A stretch of DNA of 64,000 nt from Occultella kanbiaonis (GTDB lineage: Bacteria; Actinomycetota; Actinomycetes; Actinomycetales; Beutenbergiaceae). A program made the translations under genes and the position numbers. Location of the stretch: positions 248,001 through 312,000 of the forward strand of contig NZ_CP046175.1 of NCBI RefSeq assembly GCF_009708215.1, given 5' to 3'. This document shows positions 9,242-17,915 of this stretch, piece after piece (position 1 is the first letter of the stretch; each line of letters begins with the position of its first letter). A model generated the notes under the pieces. It was given only the letters and a program-made list of their open reading frames with translations. It was not told the DNA's origin and did no database searches.

Positions 9242-9901
9242 ATGGACACCCCGACCCCGATCGACCTCGCGACCTGGCCCCGGCGCCAGCACTTCGAGCA
9301 CTACCTCCACGCGGTGCCGTGCACGTACTCGATGACGGTCGAGCTCGACGTGACGGAGTTCGTCAGGGCGCTGCGGGACTCTCCCCGGAGGACGTACGTC
9401 GCCCAGATCTGGGCGCTCGGCACGATCGTCAACCGGCGTGAGGAGTTCCGGATGTGCCTGGCCGAGTCCGACGCTCCGGCGACCTGGCCGGTGCTGCACC
9501 CCTCGTTCACCATCTTCAACGCCGAGCGGGAGACGTTCTCCAGCGCCTGGGCCCCCTACGACGCGGACTTCGGCACCTTCCATGACGGCGCGGCAGATCT
9601 GCTCGACCGGTACCGCGACAGCACCGAGTTCTTCCCGCAGGGCGGGCAGCCGCCGAACACCTTCGACGTGTCGAGCCTGCCCTGGGCCTCGTTCACCGGC
9701 TTCAACCTGAACATCCGTGACGCCTGGCGACATCTCGCACCGATCTTCACGCTCGGGCGCTACCAGGAGGGTGACGGTCGCGTGTTCCTGCCGCTCTCGC
9801 TACAGGTCCACCACGCCGCTGCGGACGGCTTCCACTCGGCCAGGTTCGTGAACGAGCTGCAGGCGCTCCTCGCGGACCCGTCCTGGGTCGGCGGGGAGTA
9901 G
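9242..9901 (+). CDS. catA: Type A chloramphenicol O-acetyltransferase (CatA family)
   Basis: 219 residues, the family length. The N-terminus TPIDLATWPRRQHFEHYL and PCTYSMTVELDVTEF align with classical CatA proteins, and the catalytic signature VHHAAADGFH carries the active-site histidine (near residue 193) and the DG turn. It would acetylate the 3-hydroxyl of chloramphenicol in the cytoplasm using acetyl-CoA as a trimer. The ATG follows GGAGGG almost without a spacer, so translation initiation may be weak. No mobile element adjoins it, which fits a chromosomal intrinsic determinant or acyltransferase of related specificity. Confidence 0.88.
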   Translation: MDTPTPIDLATWPRRQHFEHYLHAVPCTYSMTVELDVTEFVRALRDSPRRTYVAQIWALGTIVNRREEFRMCLAESDAPATWPVLHPSFTIFNAERETFSSAWAPYDADFGTFHDGAADLLDRYRDSTEFFPQGGQPPNTFDVSSLPWASFTGFNLNIRDAWRHLAPIFTLGRYQEGDGRVFLPLSLQVHHAAADGFHSARFVNELQALLADPSWVGGE

Positions 9902-9947
9902 CCCCGCGCGGCGGTCGGGTACGCAGCTGATGTGTCCACCAATCGGC

Positions 9948-12299
9948 TCAATGACCAGAAGCCTCAAGGTTCAGCCGCCACACCCGGGTCCGTGACTGCG
10001 AGCCCGACGTCGTCGCGATGACCACCACGGTTCGAGCGGCGCGGGCCTGTCCGGCCGTGAACACCTGGTCTGTACGCGCTCCGGGCGCAAGCGCGTCGAT
10101 CGACCGGCTTGCATGTTCGGCGACGATCCTGATGTCGACCGGATTCTGCTCGAGCGACGTGACCTGGACCGTGACATTGCTCGTGTCCCGTTGCGAGTGA
10201 CGCACCGCGGTCACACTGCAACGGACCGGTTCAGCGAACGTGTCCGGTTCCAGGCTGGTGACCTGCGTGGTCAGGTCACCCGAGTGAGGCACCCTGAGCA
10301 GGTGTTGCTCGCTGACACCTCCCACGAAGTACTTCCGCCCGGTGGGCTCGAGCGTGACCGGGATCGGCACACCCCACGAGATGAGCAGCGAGGTGTCGTT
10401 GCGCGTGATCATCACGCTCTCGGCCAGGACGGAGTGCTCTTCCCCGCGCAGTGCCGTCGTGCCGTCGGAGAAGGTCAGGACGTCCTCCTGGCGCAACGTG
10501 AGCGGCAGCACCTCCTGCGATGAACCAGCGCCGGTGACCCGCCGGGTCAGCCCACCGGCGAGGAACGTCGTCTCGGTCACGATCCCTGTCTGTGCTGAGA
10601 TGAGCCGCTGCGTGAAGGTGCCCTCGTGGGCCGACAGCTCGTCCGGCTCGAGCCTGCCGCCGTCGGTGGTCGGGCCGTCGTAGTACGCCGCGTCGAGCCT
10701 CGACAGGGCCGGGTCGAGTCCACCGTCGCCGAGAGTGGTCCAGTGTCCGTCGGCGGTGTCGTTCAACGAGTGGATGAACATCCCTGCGCTGGGGTGCCAT
10801 AGGAACCCGCTTCCGAGTCGCACCATGGACGGACCGCTGCCGGCGTCGCCCCGCTCGCCGGTCACGCCGCCCAGGTAGTACCCAGGTCGGCGCACGAACA
10901 GGAGGTTCTGATCGATCGTGCCCACGAGGTGCCGGGTGAAGGTCTCCAGACGCTGGTACGGCAGTGCGGCGAGGAGGGCCTGACGCTCGGAGGCCGTCAC
11001 GTTGTCCGGTGCCAACGGCCCGTGCAGGAGCGACCGCGGTTCAGTGTTGCCCTTGCTCTTCGGGGTGACCGGCCGGGTGTCGCTCGCCCAGGCCTGCCGT
11101 GCTGCGTCCTTCTCCTCCTTCGAGACGAAGAACGTGCCGACCGCAGGAACCTGCGGGATGAAGTCCCGCGCCAGGCCGCTCGTGTCGCCGGCCTCGGACA
11201 GCGGGTCGGGCCGAGCGGAGCTGGCGATCCGTCCGCACGCGGATGAGAAGTAGTACGCACCACCGGAGTCCGGCTCGTAGATCAGCGAGAACGTGAGGAA
11301 CTCGGTGAAGCGCTCGACCGCTGCGACGATCAGCGGATTCCCGGTGTCCCGATAGAGCAACGCGAGATCGGGGAACTGAGTGCCGATGCTGTACCGCTGG
11401 TCCAGTCCGAGTGGCTCGTGGAAGTAGCCGGCCGGCGCCTGCGCATGCTCGGCGAAGAGCGAGATTCCAGTGTCGAGGTCGGCGGCCAGGTCCGGAGCGG
11501 GGATCGTTCGGGCCGCGTCGGCGACGGCTGCCAGCGCACCGGCGATCTGGTTCGCGTAGCGGATCGGAAGGCTCCAGTGTGGGCGATCCAGATCCATGAG
11601 CCACCGAGCAGCGGGTACGGCGGCGGCTTCGATCTCCTGTCGGCGCGCGGGAAGGCGATCCTCGAGCCGGAGATTGCGCAGGGTCGCCAACAGGGCGGAC
11701 AGGCCGAATCCCGTGGTTGCGAGGCTCTCCTCCTGATAGGTCACCGGCCAGGCCCCGCTGGGACCCTGCAGGGAGAGGTAGTACCCGATGGCGGCGTCGA
11801 GGCGGCGCTCGAGGGCATCGTCGAGGTAGTAGGGGTTCCACTCGCGGTCGTTGCAGAGGAACCAGGAGAGGGTCGCCACGTGCTCCATGATCCGAGAGTT
11901 GCGTGGATCGTTCGGCGTGCGCCACCAGCCGTCTTCCATCCACCCGAAGAGGTCCGGGTCGTCGTCCACGACGCTGTTCGCGAGCGGCGCGACGATCCCG
12001 ACGAACTCTCCGAAGACCTGCTCATGTGGAGCGAACAGCTCACGATCGGGTAGCCCGCCAGGCAATGGGTCGACAAGAGGGAGCACCAGACCCGGCGACT
12101 CGGCGTGGGCAGGCATGCCCTGCAGGCTGAATCCGGCGCCGAAGCCACTCAACCCGAGCGCCCCCGTCGCGAGGAGCATCGTGCGCCTCGTCAACGCAGG
12201 TGTCTTGTCGAGCCGCCCCACCCGAGCCTGGGCTCCCGAAGGCGGCGGCACGTTCGGTGCCTGGGGCCGGACGTGCTCTGGCAGGTTCTGGGTCGTCAT
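9948..12299 (-). CDS. Tat-exported two-domain protein, lyase-like; paralogue of 33497-35749
   Basis: 783 residues. A twin-arginine signal (TRRTMLLATGALGLSGFGAG, about residues 37-57, cleavage near AHA) directs it out of the cell. The first half is helical with tryptophan/histidine-rich motifs (WMEDGWWRTPNDPRNSRIME, WFLCNDREWNPYYLD) and reads like an alpha/alpha-toroid. The second half is strand-rich. That architecture resembles polysaccharide lyases of the heparinase or hyaluronate-lyase types, but no family was firmly recognised. The ATG at 12297-12299 has GGAGAGAG upstream. It has its own promoter and LacI-type operator and a close paralogue next to a sugar transporter operon. Confidence 0.8.
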   Translation of the reverse strand: MTTQNLPEHVRPQAPNVPPPSGAQARVGRLDKTPALTRRTMLLATGALGLSGFGAGFSLQGMPAHAESPGLVLPLVDPLPGGLPDRELFAPHEQVFGEFVGIVAPLANSVVDDDPDLFGWMEDGWWRTPNDPRNSRIMEHVATLSWFLCNDREWNPYYLDDALERRLDAAIGYYLSLQGPSGAWPVTYQEESLATTGFGLSALLATLRNLRLEDRLPARRQEIEAAAVPAARWLMDLDRPHWSLPIRYANQIAGALAAVADAARTIPAPDLAADLDTGISLFAEHAQAPAGYFHEPLGLDQRYSIGTQFPDLALLYRDTGNPLIVAAVERFTEFLTFSLIYEPDSGGAYYFSSACGRIASSARPDPLSEAGDTSGLARDFIPQVPAVGTFFVSKEEKDAARQAWASDTRPVTPKSKGNTEPRSLLHGPLAPDNVTASERQALLAALPYQRLETFTRHLVGTIDQNLLFVRRPGYYLGGVTGERGDAGSGPSMVRLGSGFLWHPSAGMFIHSLNDTADGHWTTLGDGGLDPALSRLDAAYYDGPTTDGGRLEPDELSAHEGTFTQRLISAQTGIVTETTFLAGGLTRRVTGAGSSQEVLPLTLRQEDVLTFSDGTTALRGEEHSVLAESVMITRNDTSLLISWGVPIPVTLEPTGRKYFVGGVSEQHLLRVPHSGDLTTQVTSLEPDTFAEPVRCSVTAVRHSQRDTSNVTVQVTSLEQNPVDIRIVAEHASRSIDALAPGARTDQVFTAGQARAARTVVVIATTSGSQSRTRVWRLNLEASGH

Positions 12300-12342
12300 C
12301 GACTCTCTCCATCTGGCCACTGGGCGCGGGGGTGCGACCTGC

Positions 12343-12358
12343 GATGCAACGTCACATC
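12343..12358 (-). promoter_or_regulatory. Putative LacI-family operator
   Basis: GATGCAACGTCACATC matches the two palindromes upstream of the paralogous gene at 33497 (consensus near GATGCAACGTTGCATC). It sits at the predicted transcription start and 43 bp before the start codon of the exported protein, where a bound repressor would block transcription. Inferred from sequence similarity and position. Confidence 0.6.
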
Positions 12359-12364
12359 ATCGCC

Positions 12365-12394
12365 AGAATATTCGACCCGCCGCGTTGCCGTCAA
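12365..12394 (-). promoter_or_regulatory. Sigma-70-type promoter of the exported-protein gene
   Basis: On the minus strand, TTGACG (12394-12389) and TATTCT (12370-12365) are separated by 18 bp. Transcription would start near 12358, at the edge of the LacI-type operator, leaving a leader of about 59 nt. Confidence 0.65.
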
Positions 12395-12461
12395 CCGACT
12401 CGAGACCGACGCCGACGCCCGGGCGGCTGCGACGCCGCTCGAACCGAGACCCCGAGGAGTG

Positions 12462-13568
12462 CTAGACGAACCGGATCGACGACCGCAACTGCGGGCGCAG
12501 GGCGAACATCGCCTCTTCGGACGGGCGCGGCACGGCGGGATGGCCGCCGGTGATCAGCCGAGCGAGGCCACGGGCCCGGACGGCCAGCCGCGGGGTGCCG
12601 CGCCGGCGGACCAGGACCCAGTCCGCGGCGTCGGCGAGCGCATCGTCGGGGAGTACCACCAGCAGCGCGTCGAAGCGGGTCCGCCACGACCTCGCGACCT
12701 TCGCCCGTCGCTCAAGCGATGCCATCGGGTGCTCACCGGCGGGCAGGCCGGTGCTGACCAGGTCACCGCGGCGCACCGTCACGGGGGCGCCCCAGTCCTC
12801 GGACTGGATCGCCCACAGCCCGGTCGGACCGAGCACGACATGATCGATCTTCGCGGGGTCCGTGGCCGGTGCGTCGGCGTCGCGGGCCCAGCCGCCGCTG
12901 CCGGCGCCGGTGGCCACGTCGTTCCAGACGGTGAAGGCGGAACTGAGGTCCCCGAGGGTGCGCGCGGTGCGCTCCTCAGCGAGCGCATCGGCCAGGGCGT
13001 GCTGGATCTCGCGTGGCGCCCGGGCCACCAGGTCCGCGGCGTACGGGTCGTCGATCGCGACGCCGCGCCCCACCCATTCCCGCAGCAGGGTGAGGTAGCG
13101 CTCGCGCGACCAGCCGCCGGGGTGGCCGTAGGTACGGGCCCGCGACGGCGCGTTCGTGCTGCCCCGGCTCGAGCCGGACGTCCAGACGGGTCCGCCACCG
13201 CCGTACACACCGCCCGGCGGGCCACCGGCGCCCGGGGTGCCGCCGGTGTGGGACCAGCCGCCGGTTTGCGGGCCGGTGCCGGCGGGCCGGGAGGAGGCGG
13301 GTCCCGACGGATGCGATCCGTTCGATCCCGTGCCACGAGCCGGGGCGCCGCTCGGCGGGTTCGCGCGGTCGTACCGGGCCCGGTGCGCGGGCGTGCCGAT
13401 CTGCTCCCACGCCGTCTGCACCTCGTGGAAGAGGTCCGGGTCCCCGCCGACATCCGGGTGGGACTCGCGCAACCGCCGCCGGTAGGCGCGCCGCAGTTCC
13501 TCGGTGGACGCACCGGCGTCAACACCGAGCACCTCGTAGGGCGTGGCCCCGAGGGAGCGTTCGGTCAT
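12462..13568 (-). CDS. J-domain protein with C-terminal NERD-like domain
   Basis: 368 residues. Residues about 9-65 form a J domain (TPYEVLGVDAGASTEELRRAYRRRL and the HPD tripeptide in ESHPDVGGD), the DnaK-stimulating module. A Gly/Ser/Pro-rich linker follows (about 75-170). The C-terminal half has IDHVVLGPTGLWAIQSEDW, which resembles the core of the NERD nuclease-related domain, though acidic catalytic residues are only partly evident. It could recruit DnaK to a nucleic-acid substrate; function unproven. ATG at 13566-13568. Divergent from the GNAT gene. Confidence 0.75.
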   Translation of the reverse strand: MTERSLGATPYEVLGVDAGASTEELRRAYRRRLRESHPDVGGDPDLFHEVQTAWEQIGTPAHRARYDRANPPSGAPARGTGSNGSHPSGPASSRPAGTGPQTGGWSHTGGTPGAGGPPGGVYGGGGPVWTSGSSRGSTNAPSRARTYGHPGGWSRERYLTLLREWVGRGVAIDDPYAADLVARAPREIQHALADALAEERTARTLGDLSSAFTVWNDVATGAGSGGWARDADAPATDPAKIDHVVLGPTGLWAIQSEDWGAPVTVRRGDLVSTGLPAGEHPMASLERRAKVARSWRTRFDALLVVLPDDALADAADWVLVRRRGTPRLAVRARGLARLITGGHPAVPRPSEEAMFALRPQLRSSIRFV

Positions 13569-13660
13569 CAGGGCCTTCGGCGGGTGGGTGGTTGCTGCGC
13601 TCAAGACTAGCTCGCGCCGCTGGGAGTCCCCTGGGAGTCGGGTGTGCGAACCTGAACCGC

Positions 13661-14440
13661 GTGAACTGGCACCAGGTGGACCGGGCGACACTCCTCGCGC
13701 GCAGCGGGTACGACCCGTACGTCCGGTGGGCGATCCCCGCGGACGTGATCGCCGCGACCGGCGAGCACGGCTGGGCGTGCGTGGCGCCCTGGCGCCCGAG
13801 CGGGCACTGGGGCGGCGCCGCGGTCGTCGCGCCCGACGCTCCCGCCGCCGCGGAGTCCGAGGCGCTCGAGTTCCTCGCGGCAAGCGCGCGCGAACGCGGC
13901 GCGCAGATCGACTGGTTCTCGACGGCGGCCGGTCGCGAACTGCGAGCGCCGGCACCGCTGACCGTGGTCGGGTCCGGCCGATGGGACTTCCTGTGGACCG
14001 AGGTGCCGCCCGTCGAGTCGCCGAGCTCCGCCGTCGACCTCCTCGAACTCGACGACACCGCGGACGCCGCCCGGATCGAGGTGTTCGCCCGCCTGCACAA
14101 CCCCGGGTTCGAAGGCTTCCCGGGCCGTGGCTTCGCCACCCTCTGGCTCGGGGTCGCCGACGACCAGGGCGACCTGATCGCGGTCGGCTCACTCCATGAG
14201 CTCGCCTCCGGCGCACCACACCTGGCCGGCATCGTCGTCCACACCGACCACCGCGGCCGCGGCCTCGGGCGAGCGCTCACGGCCTCGCTGACCCGCCGCG
14301 CGATCCAGACCGCGGGCGTCGCCACCCTTGGCGTCTACACCGACAACGCCGTTGCCCTGGCCGTCTACGCCGGGCTCGGGTATCGCACCGGGCGCCGGTT
14401 CGAGACGCGCTCGCTGGTGACGCCGGACAGAGTGCGGTAG
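13661..14440 (+). CDS. GNAT-family N-acetyltransferase
   Basis: 259 residues from GTG at 13661. The C-terminal GNAT core shows the acetyl-CoA pyrophosphate loop (VHTDHRGRGLGRALT, about residues 190-204) and the closing YTDNAVALAVYAGLGYRTGRRFE helix-strand, a standard GNAT fold. The N-terminal 110 residues are a second, more divergent lobe. Substrate unknown. Divergent from the J-domain gene across a 92-bp gap. Confidence 0.85.
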   Translation: MNWHQVDRATLLARSGYDPYVRWAIPADVIAATGEHGWACVAPWRPSGHWGGAAVVAPDAPAAAESEALEFLAASARERGAQIDWFSTAAGRELRAPAPLTVVGSGRWDFLWTEVPPVESPSSAVDLLELDDTADAARIEVFARLHNPGFEGFPGRGFATLWLGVADDQGDLIAVGSLHELASGAPHLAGIVVHTDHRGRGLGRALTASLTRRAIQTAGVATLGVYTDNAVALAVYAGLGYRTGRRFETRSLVTPDRVR

Positions 14441-14489
14441 GACGGGAGCGGGGTAGTCGGCGCGCATCACGACCGGCGTATTCGTCGCG

Positions 14490-16886
14490 TCAGAAGGTCG
14501 GTTCGTCGGGGAAGGTGAGGGGTGGTCCGGTGGCGTCGGGGTCGGGTGCTCGGGTCGGGGTGGGGTTGTCGCGGTGGGCGCGTTCGCGGATCGCGGCCCG
14601 GATGTCGTGGAGGGTGTCGGCTCCGTCGGATCGGTCGGGTAGGTAGCCGGCCCGGTAGGACACGCGCCGGTGGTGGCGCTCCCAGGGTGGGAGTTCGTCG
14701 AGGAGGCTCTCGAGGGCTCTGGCGACCTCTGTCGCGGTGAGTCCGGGGATGGGTTTGTCGGGTTCGCGGCGGTAGGTGTGCCCGGTGGCGGTGGAGGTCC
14801 AGACGGAGGTGCCGGTCTCGGGTTCGCGGTGCACGGTCCACAGTCCGCGGGTCTTGAGCTGGTGGTGGTGTTTGCAGCGAGCGCTGAGGTTGAGGTCGGT
14901 GGTCTGGGCCCACGCGGGCAGGGTGGGGTCGAAGGCGATGATGTGATCGATCTCGCCGCGCCATGAGGGCATCGCGCAGCTGGGGAACTGGCAGGTCCGG
15001 TCTCGTTCGAGGATGAGCCGGCGTAGTTCGGCTGAGGGTGCGTAGGAGTCTGCGGCGATGATGCCGAGTTCCTCGCGCAGGAGGGTGACGGGGCTACGGC
15101 CGTCGGCCGGTTGCGCGCTGACCCAGCGAATCAGGTCGAGCGGGTTGGCGAGATCCAGCCCCTCGACGGAATGCAGACCCGGCACCGGCACGGGCACGGG
15201 CACCGGTGCGGGTGCTGTGTCGGTACTTGAGGGCACGCCGACATCTGCCACGGTGCCGGCCTGGCGGTCGGTCAGGTCGGCCGGGTCGGTCGGGTTCGCC
15301 GGCTCGGCTGGGCCGGCTGGGCCGGCTGGGTCGGTGGGGCTCGCAGGCTCGGCTGATGGGTCGGCGGGTGCGGGCTCGGTCCGCGCTGGGACAGGTGGGT
15401 TCACGGTCTCCGATCGTCGTTCGACTTCGGCTGACACCGACTGCGAGGAACCAGCGTCGCGGCCGCCGGTGCCGCCGTCGCCGTCGGGCTCGTCGTCGTC
15501 GCCGTCGCGGGGCTCGCCGCCGTTGCCGCCGCCGTCGTCATCGTGGTCGCCGGGCCGGTCGTCGTCGCCGTCGCGGGGCTCGCCATTGCCGCCGGGCTCG
15601 TCATCGCCGCCGTCGCCGGGTTCGCCATTGTCGCCGGGCTCGCCAGTGCAGCTGGGCCTGTCGTCGTTGCTGGGTTCGTCGTGGTCGCTCGGTCCGGCGT
15701 GCGGTAGGTGCCCGGTGGCTGGTGACATCCGTTGGGGGTCGGCGCCACCGGTGTAGGTGCCGGTGTCGGGGTCGGTGGCGATGGTGCTGGAGGTTGCCTG
15801 GGAGGCGATCGCGCGGGCGACGGCGGCAGGGATCGGGCCGTAGCCCCCGAGTTGTGCGGCGTTGTCGTCGTCGCCGTCGAGGGTCGATTGCGCGACGGTG
15901 ATGAACAGGTGTGGTCGGGCGCCCTGGCGGGTTGGCAGGGCGTTGCCGTCGGGGGTGTGGCCGGTGGCCAGGATCTCGCGGGCGAGGTCGGTCAGGGCGT
16001 CGGCGCGGCGGGCACCGATCGTGCGGTCGTCCCCGGGGGCCTGGGTGCCGGCGATCTGGTCGAGGGCGGTGAAGATCGTGATCGCGTCGTCGGCCGGTAG
16101 ATAAGCCGAGAGCCAGGCCATGGCGTCGGCGTCGGCCTTGACGAGCACCTGCCGGTCCTTGCGGGCCTTGGTGTGGCGCTGCTCGGCCTGGGGTCCGTCG
16201 ATCTCGATCACGGCCCGCTTGGCGCGGGTCTCGATCTGACGCCAGGTCAGGTGGCCGGCGCCGGGTAGCACGGCCCGGTGCACGCCGCGGGCGCGCAGGT
16301 GGTCCAGGGTGATGGTGGCATCGATGAGGACGTCGGCGCGGCGGGAGTCGATCTGCCCGGTCGCGAGGGCGTCGAAGACCTCGGGGGCCTGTTCGAGGTT
16401 CTGGGCGCGGGCGACCATGGCCTGCGCGGCGGTGTTGGTGACTGCGAGCCGGGCCGAGACCTCGACACCGAGCTCGTTGCGTTCGAGGTGGTGCATGGCT
16501 CGACGTCGGGCGAGTTCGTTGATCGCGGCGGCCTGGCGGGCGGTGGCCCAGGACTTCATCCGCTCGGTCGCGGCGACGACCTCGATCAACTCCTCGTCGA
16601 GCAGATCGTCGGTCCCGAGCTCGTCCAACAGCGCTGCGAGATGCGCCCCGGCGGGAGTGATCTCCAGGGCGTGGGCCTCTTCGGACCACTGATACGGCAT
16701 CGGCGCCGGCCCGATGAACTGGCCACCGATCAGTTTCGGGTCGCCAGGGATCTGCCACGGCTCGAGCTCCAGCGTCGACCCCCGCCGCCTGCGTCTGCGG
16801 ACCGGGAACGGCGCCATCGCGAGGAACGGCACGTCACAGCCGGGGCGTGAATGCATCCCCTCACCCTGCGCACCCTCACCGGTCAT
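14490..16886 (-). CDS. DUF222 / HNH endonuclease-signature protein
   Basis: 798 residues. The N-terminal DUF222 region runs to about residue 380. The C-terminal HNH motif is complete: CQFPSCAMPSW, then EIDHIIAFD, then NLSARCKHHHQLKTRG (about residues 640-690). Between them lies an extreme Asp/Gly/Pro and Pro/Ala low-complexity stretch of about 175 residues. These genes are abundant in actinobacteria, their role is unsettled, and nuclease activity is inferred. ATG at 16884-16886 is used although no Shine-Dalgarno is visible; a downstream ATG at 16854-16856 is preceded by GGTGAGGGG and is an alternative. Confidence 0.85.
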   Translation of the reverse strand: MTGEGAQGEGMHSRPGCDVPFLAMAPFPVRRRRRRGSTLELEPWQIPGDPKLIGGQFIGPAPMPYQWSEEAHALEITPAGAHLAALLDELGTDDLLDEELIEVVAATERMKSWATARQAAAINELARRRAMHHLERNELGVEVSARLAVTNTAAQAMVARAQNLEQAPEVFDALATGQIDSRRADVLIDATITLDHLRARGVHRAVLPGAGHLTWRQIETRAKRAVIEIDGPQAEQRHTKARKDRQVLVKADADAMAWLSAYLPADDAITIFTALDQIAGTQAPGDDRTIGARRADALTDLAREILATGHTPDGNALPTRQGARPHLFITVAQSTLDGDDDNAAQLGGYGPIPAAVARAIASQATSSTIATDPDTGTYTGGADPQRMSPATGHLPHAGPSDHDEPSNDDRPSCTGEPGDNGEPGDGGDDEPGGNGEPRDGDDDRPGDHDDDGGGNGGEPRDGDDDEPDGDGGTGGRDAGSSQSVSAEVERRSETVNPPVPARTEPAPADPSAEPASPTDPAGPAGPAEPANPTDPADLTDRQAGTVADVGVPSSTDTAPAPVPVPVPVPGLHSVEGLDLANPLDLIRWVSAQPADGRSPVTLLREELGIIAADSYAPSAELRRLILERDRTCQFPSCAMPSWRGEIDHIIAFDPTLPAWAQTTDLNLSARCKHHHQLKTRGLWTVHREPETGTSVWTSTATGHTYRREPDKPIPGLTATEVARALESLLDELPPWERHHRRVSYRAGYLPDRSDGADTLHDIRAAIRERAHRDNPTPTRAPDPDATGPPLTFPDEPTF
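15180..15700 (-). repeat. Low-complexity coding tract within the DUF222-HNH gene
   Basis: Near-repetitive GTCGTCGCCGTCG-type and CCGGTGCC-type units encode (DGDD/GGNGEP)n and (PVP/PADP)n peptides. Such DNA is prone to slippage, and the protein segment should be disordered, linking the DUF222 and HNH domains. Confidence 0.8.
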
Positions 16887-16971
16887 GAAACAAACGTACG
16901 ACAAACCACCGACACTCGCTGAGACGACGACACCACTGTGGATAACCGGAGACGGCCTCGCGTGGCCCCGC

Positions 16972-17865
16972 TCACCAGGCGTCGAGGTGCCGGTGGTGCG
17001 CCCCCTCGGGAGGGGTGTAGTCGGCGTGCGGGCCGGGCGAGAGGTAGGTGCGGGCGAACTTCAGCGACGCGGCCACGTCCTCGTAGCGTTCCGCGGCCGA
17101 GTTCGCGCGGCGGGTCGAGATCTCCACGCAGACGTCCCCCGACCAGCCGCTGCTGACCAGGTCCGAGAGGAGCTCCCGGGCTGGCTGGGTGCCTCGGCCG
17201 GGCACCAGATGCTCGTCCATCATCGAGGCGGTGCCGTCGGCGAGGTGGATGTGCCGCAGCCGCGGGCCGAACTGCCGGGCGAGGGCGCGGCTGTCCTGGC
17301 GGGCGACGGCGGCGTGGGACAGGTCAAGGGTGACGTGGTCGTAGTCGTGCTCGGTGGGGTCCCAGCCGGGCAGGTAGGCGCGCACCATCTCGCGCTTACG
17401 GTTGCGCCAGGGGTACATGTTCTCGACGGCGACGACCACGCCGGTCGCCTCGGACAGTGCCCGGACGTGATCGACGAACCCACGGGAGTAGCGGCGCTGC
17501 CAGCGGAACGGCGGGTGCACCACCACGACCTCCGCGCCGACCTCGAGGGCGAGATCCACGGAGCGTTCGAGCTTCGGACCCGGCAGCCGGCCCCAGATGC
17601 CCTGGCTGAGCACGAGGGACGGTGCGTGGATGCTCGTCACCGGTTGCCCGTGATCGGCCGCGAGCCGGTTCAGGGCCCTCGCGTCCTTGGTGGTCGTATC
17701 GGGCAGCACCATGATCTCGAGGCCGTCGTAGCCGAGTTCGGCCGCGATCTCGAACGCGAACGGCGCCTTGCGCGGGTACACGCTGATGTTGGAGAGGGTG
17801 ACCCGGATCCGTGGTTCCTTCGCGCCTCCGGCACCCGCCGGCTCGGTCACGGTCGCCTCGCCCAT
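16972..17865 (-). CDS. Sugar phosphate isomerase/epimerase-family TIM barrel protein
   Basis: 297 residues. AP-endonuclease-2/xylose-isomerase-like TIM barrel: VTLSNISVYP at the first strand, GYDGLEIMV, TSIHAPSLVL, VVVAVENMYPW carrying a metal-binding glutamate, VTLDLSHAA, LRHIHLADG and VCVEIS as the last strand. Members use a divalent metal to isomerise sugars or inositols, or nick DNA; the substrate here is undetermined. ATG at 17863-17865 begins MGEATVTEP, with a disordered lead-in before the first strand at residue 21. Confidence 0.85.
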   Translation of the reverse strand: MGEATVTEPAGAGGAKEPRIRVTLSNISVYPRKAPFAFEIAAELGYDGLEIMVLPDTTTKDARALNRLAADHGQPVTSIHAPSLVLSQGIWGRLPGPKLERSVDLALEVGAEVVVVHPPFRWQRRYSRGFVDHVRALSEATGVVVAVENMYPWRNRKREMVRAYLPGWDPTEHDYDHVTLDLSHAAVARQDSRALARQFGPRLRHIHLADGTASMMDEHLVPGRGTQPARELLSDLVSSGWSGDVCVEISTRRANSAAERYEDVAASLKFARTYLSPGPHADYTPPEGAHHRHLDAW

Positions 17866-17915
17866 GAGCAGCAGCGTAGGCCTTGCGGCTGGGCGTCGCC
17901 TGAGATGCCCCTGGC

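Noticed and set aside
16869-16906. Possible LexA-like palindrome around CGTACG before the DUF222 gene
   Set aside because: The arms do not match GAAC-N4-GTTC; too degenerate to call an SOS box.
16937-16945. Perfect DnaA-box-like sequence TGTGGATAA
   Set aside because: A single copy with no cluster, no AT-rich unwinding region and no replication genes nearby; not evidence for an origin.
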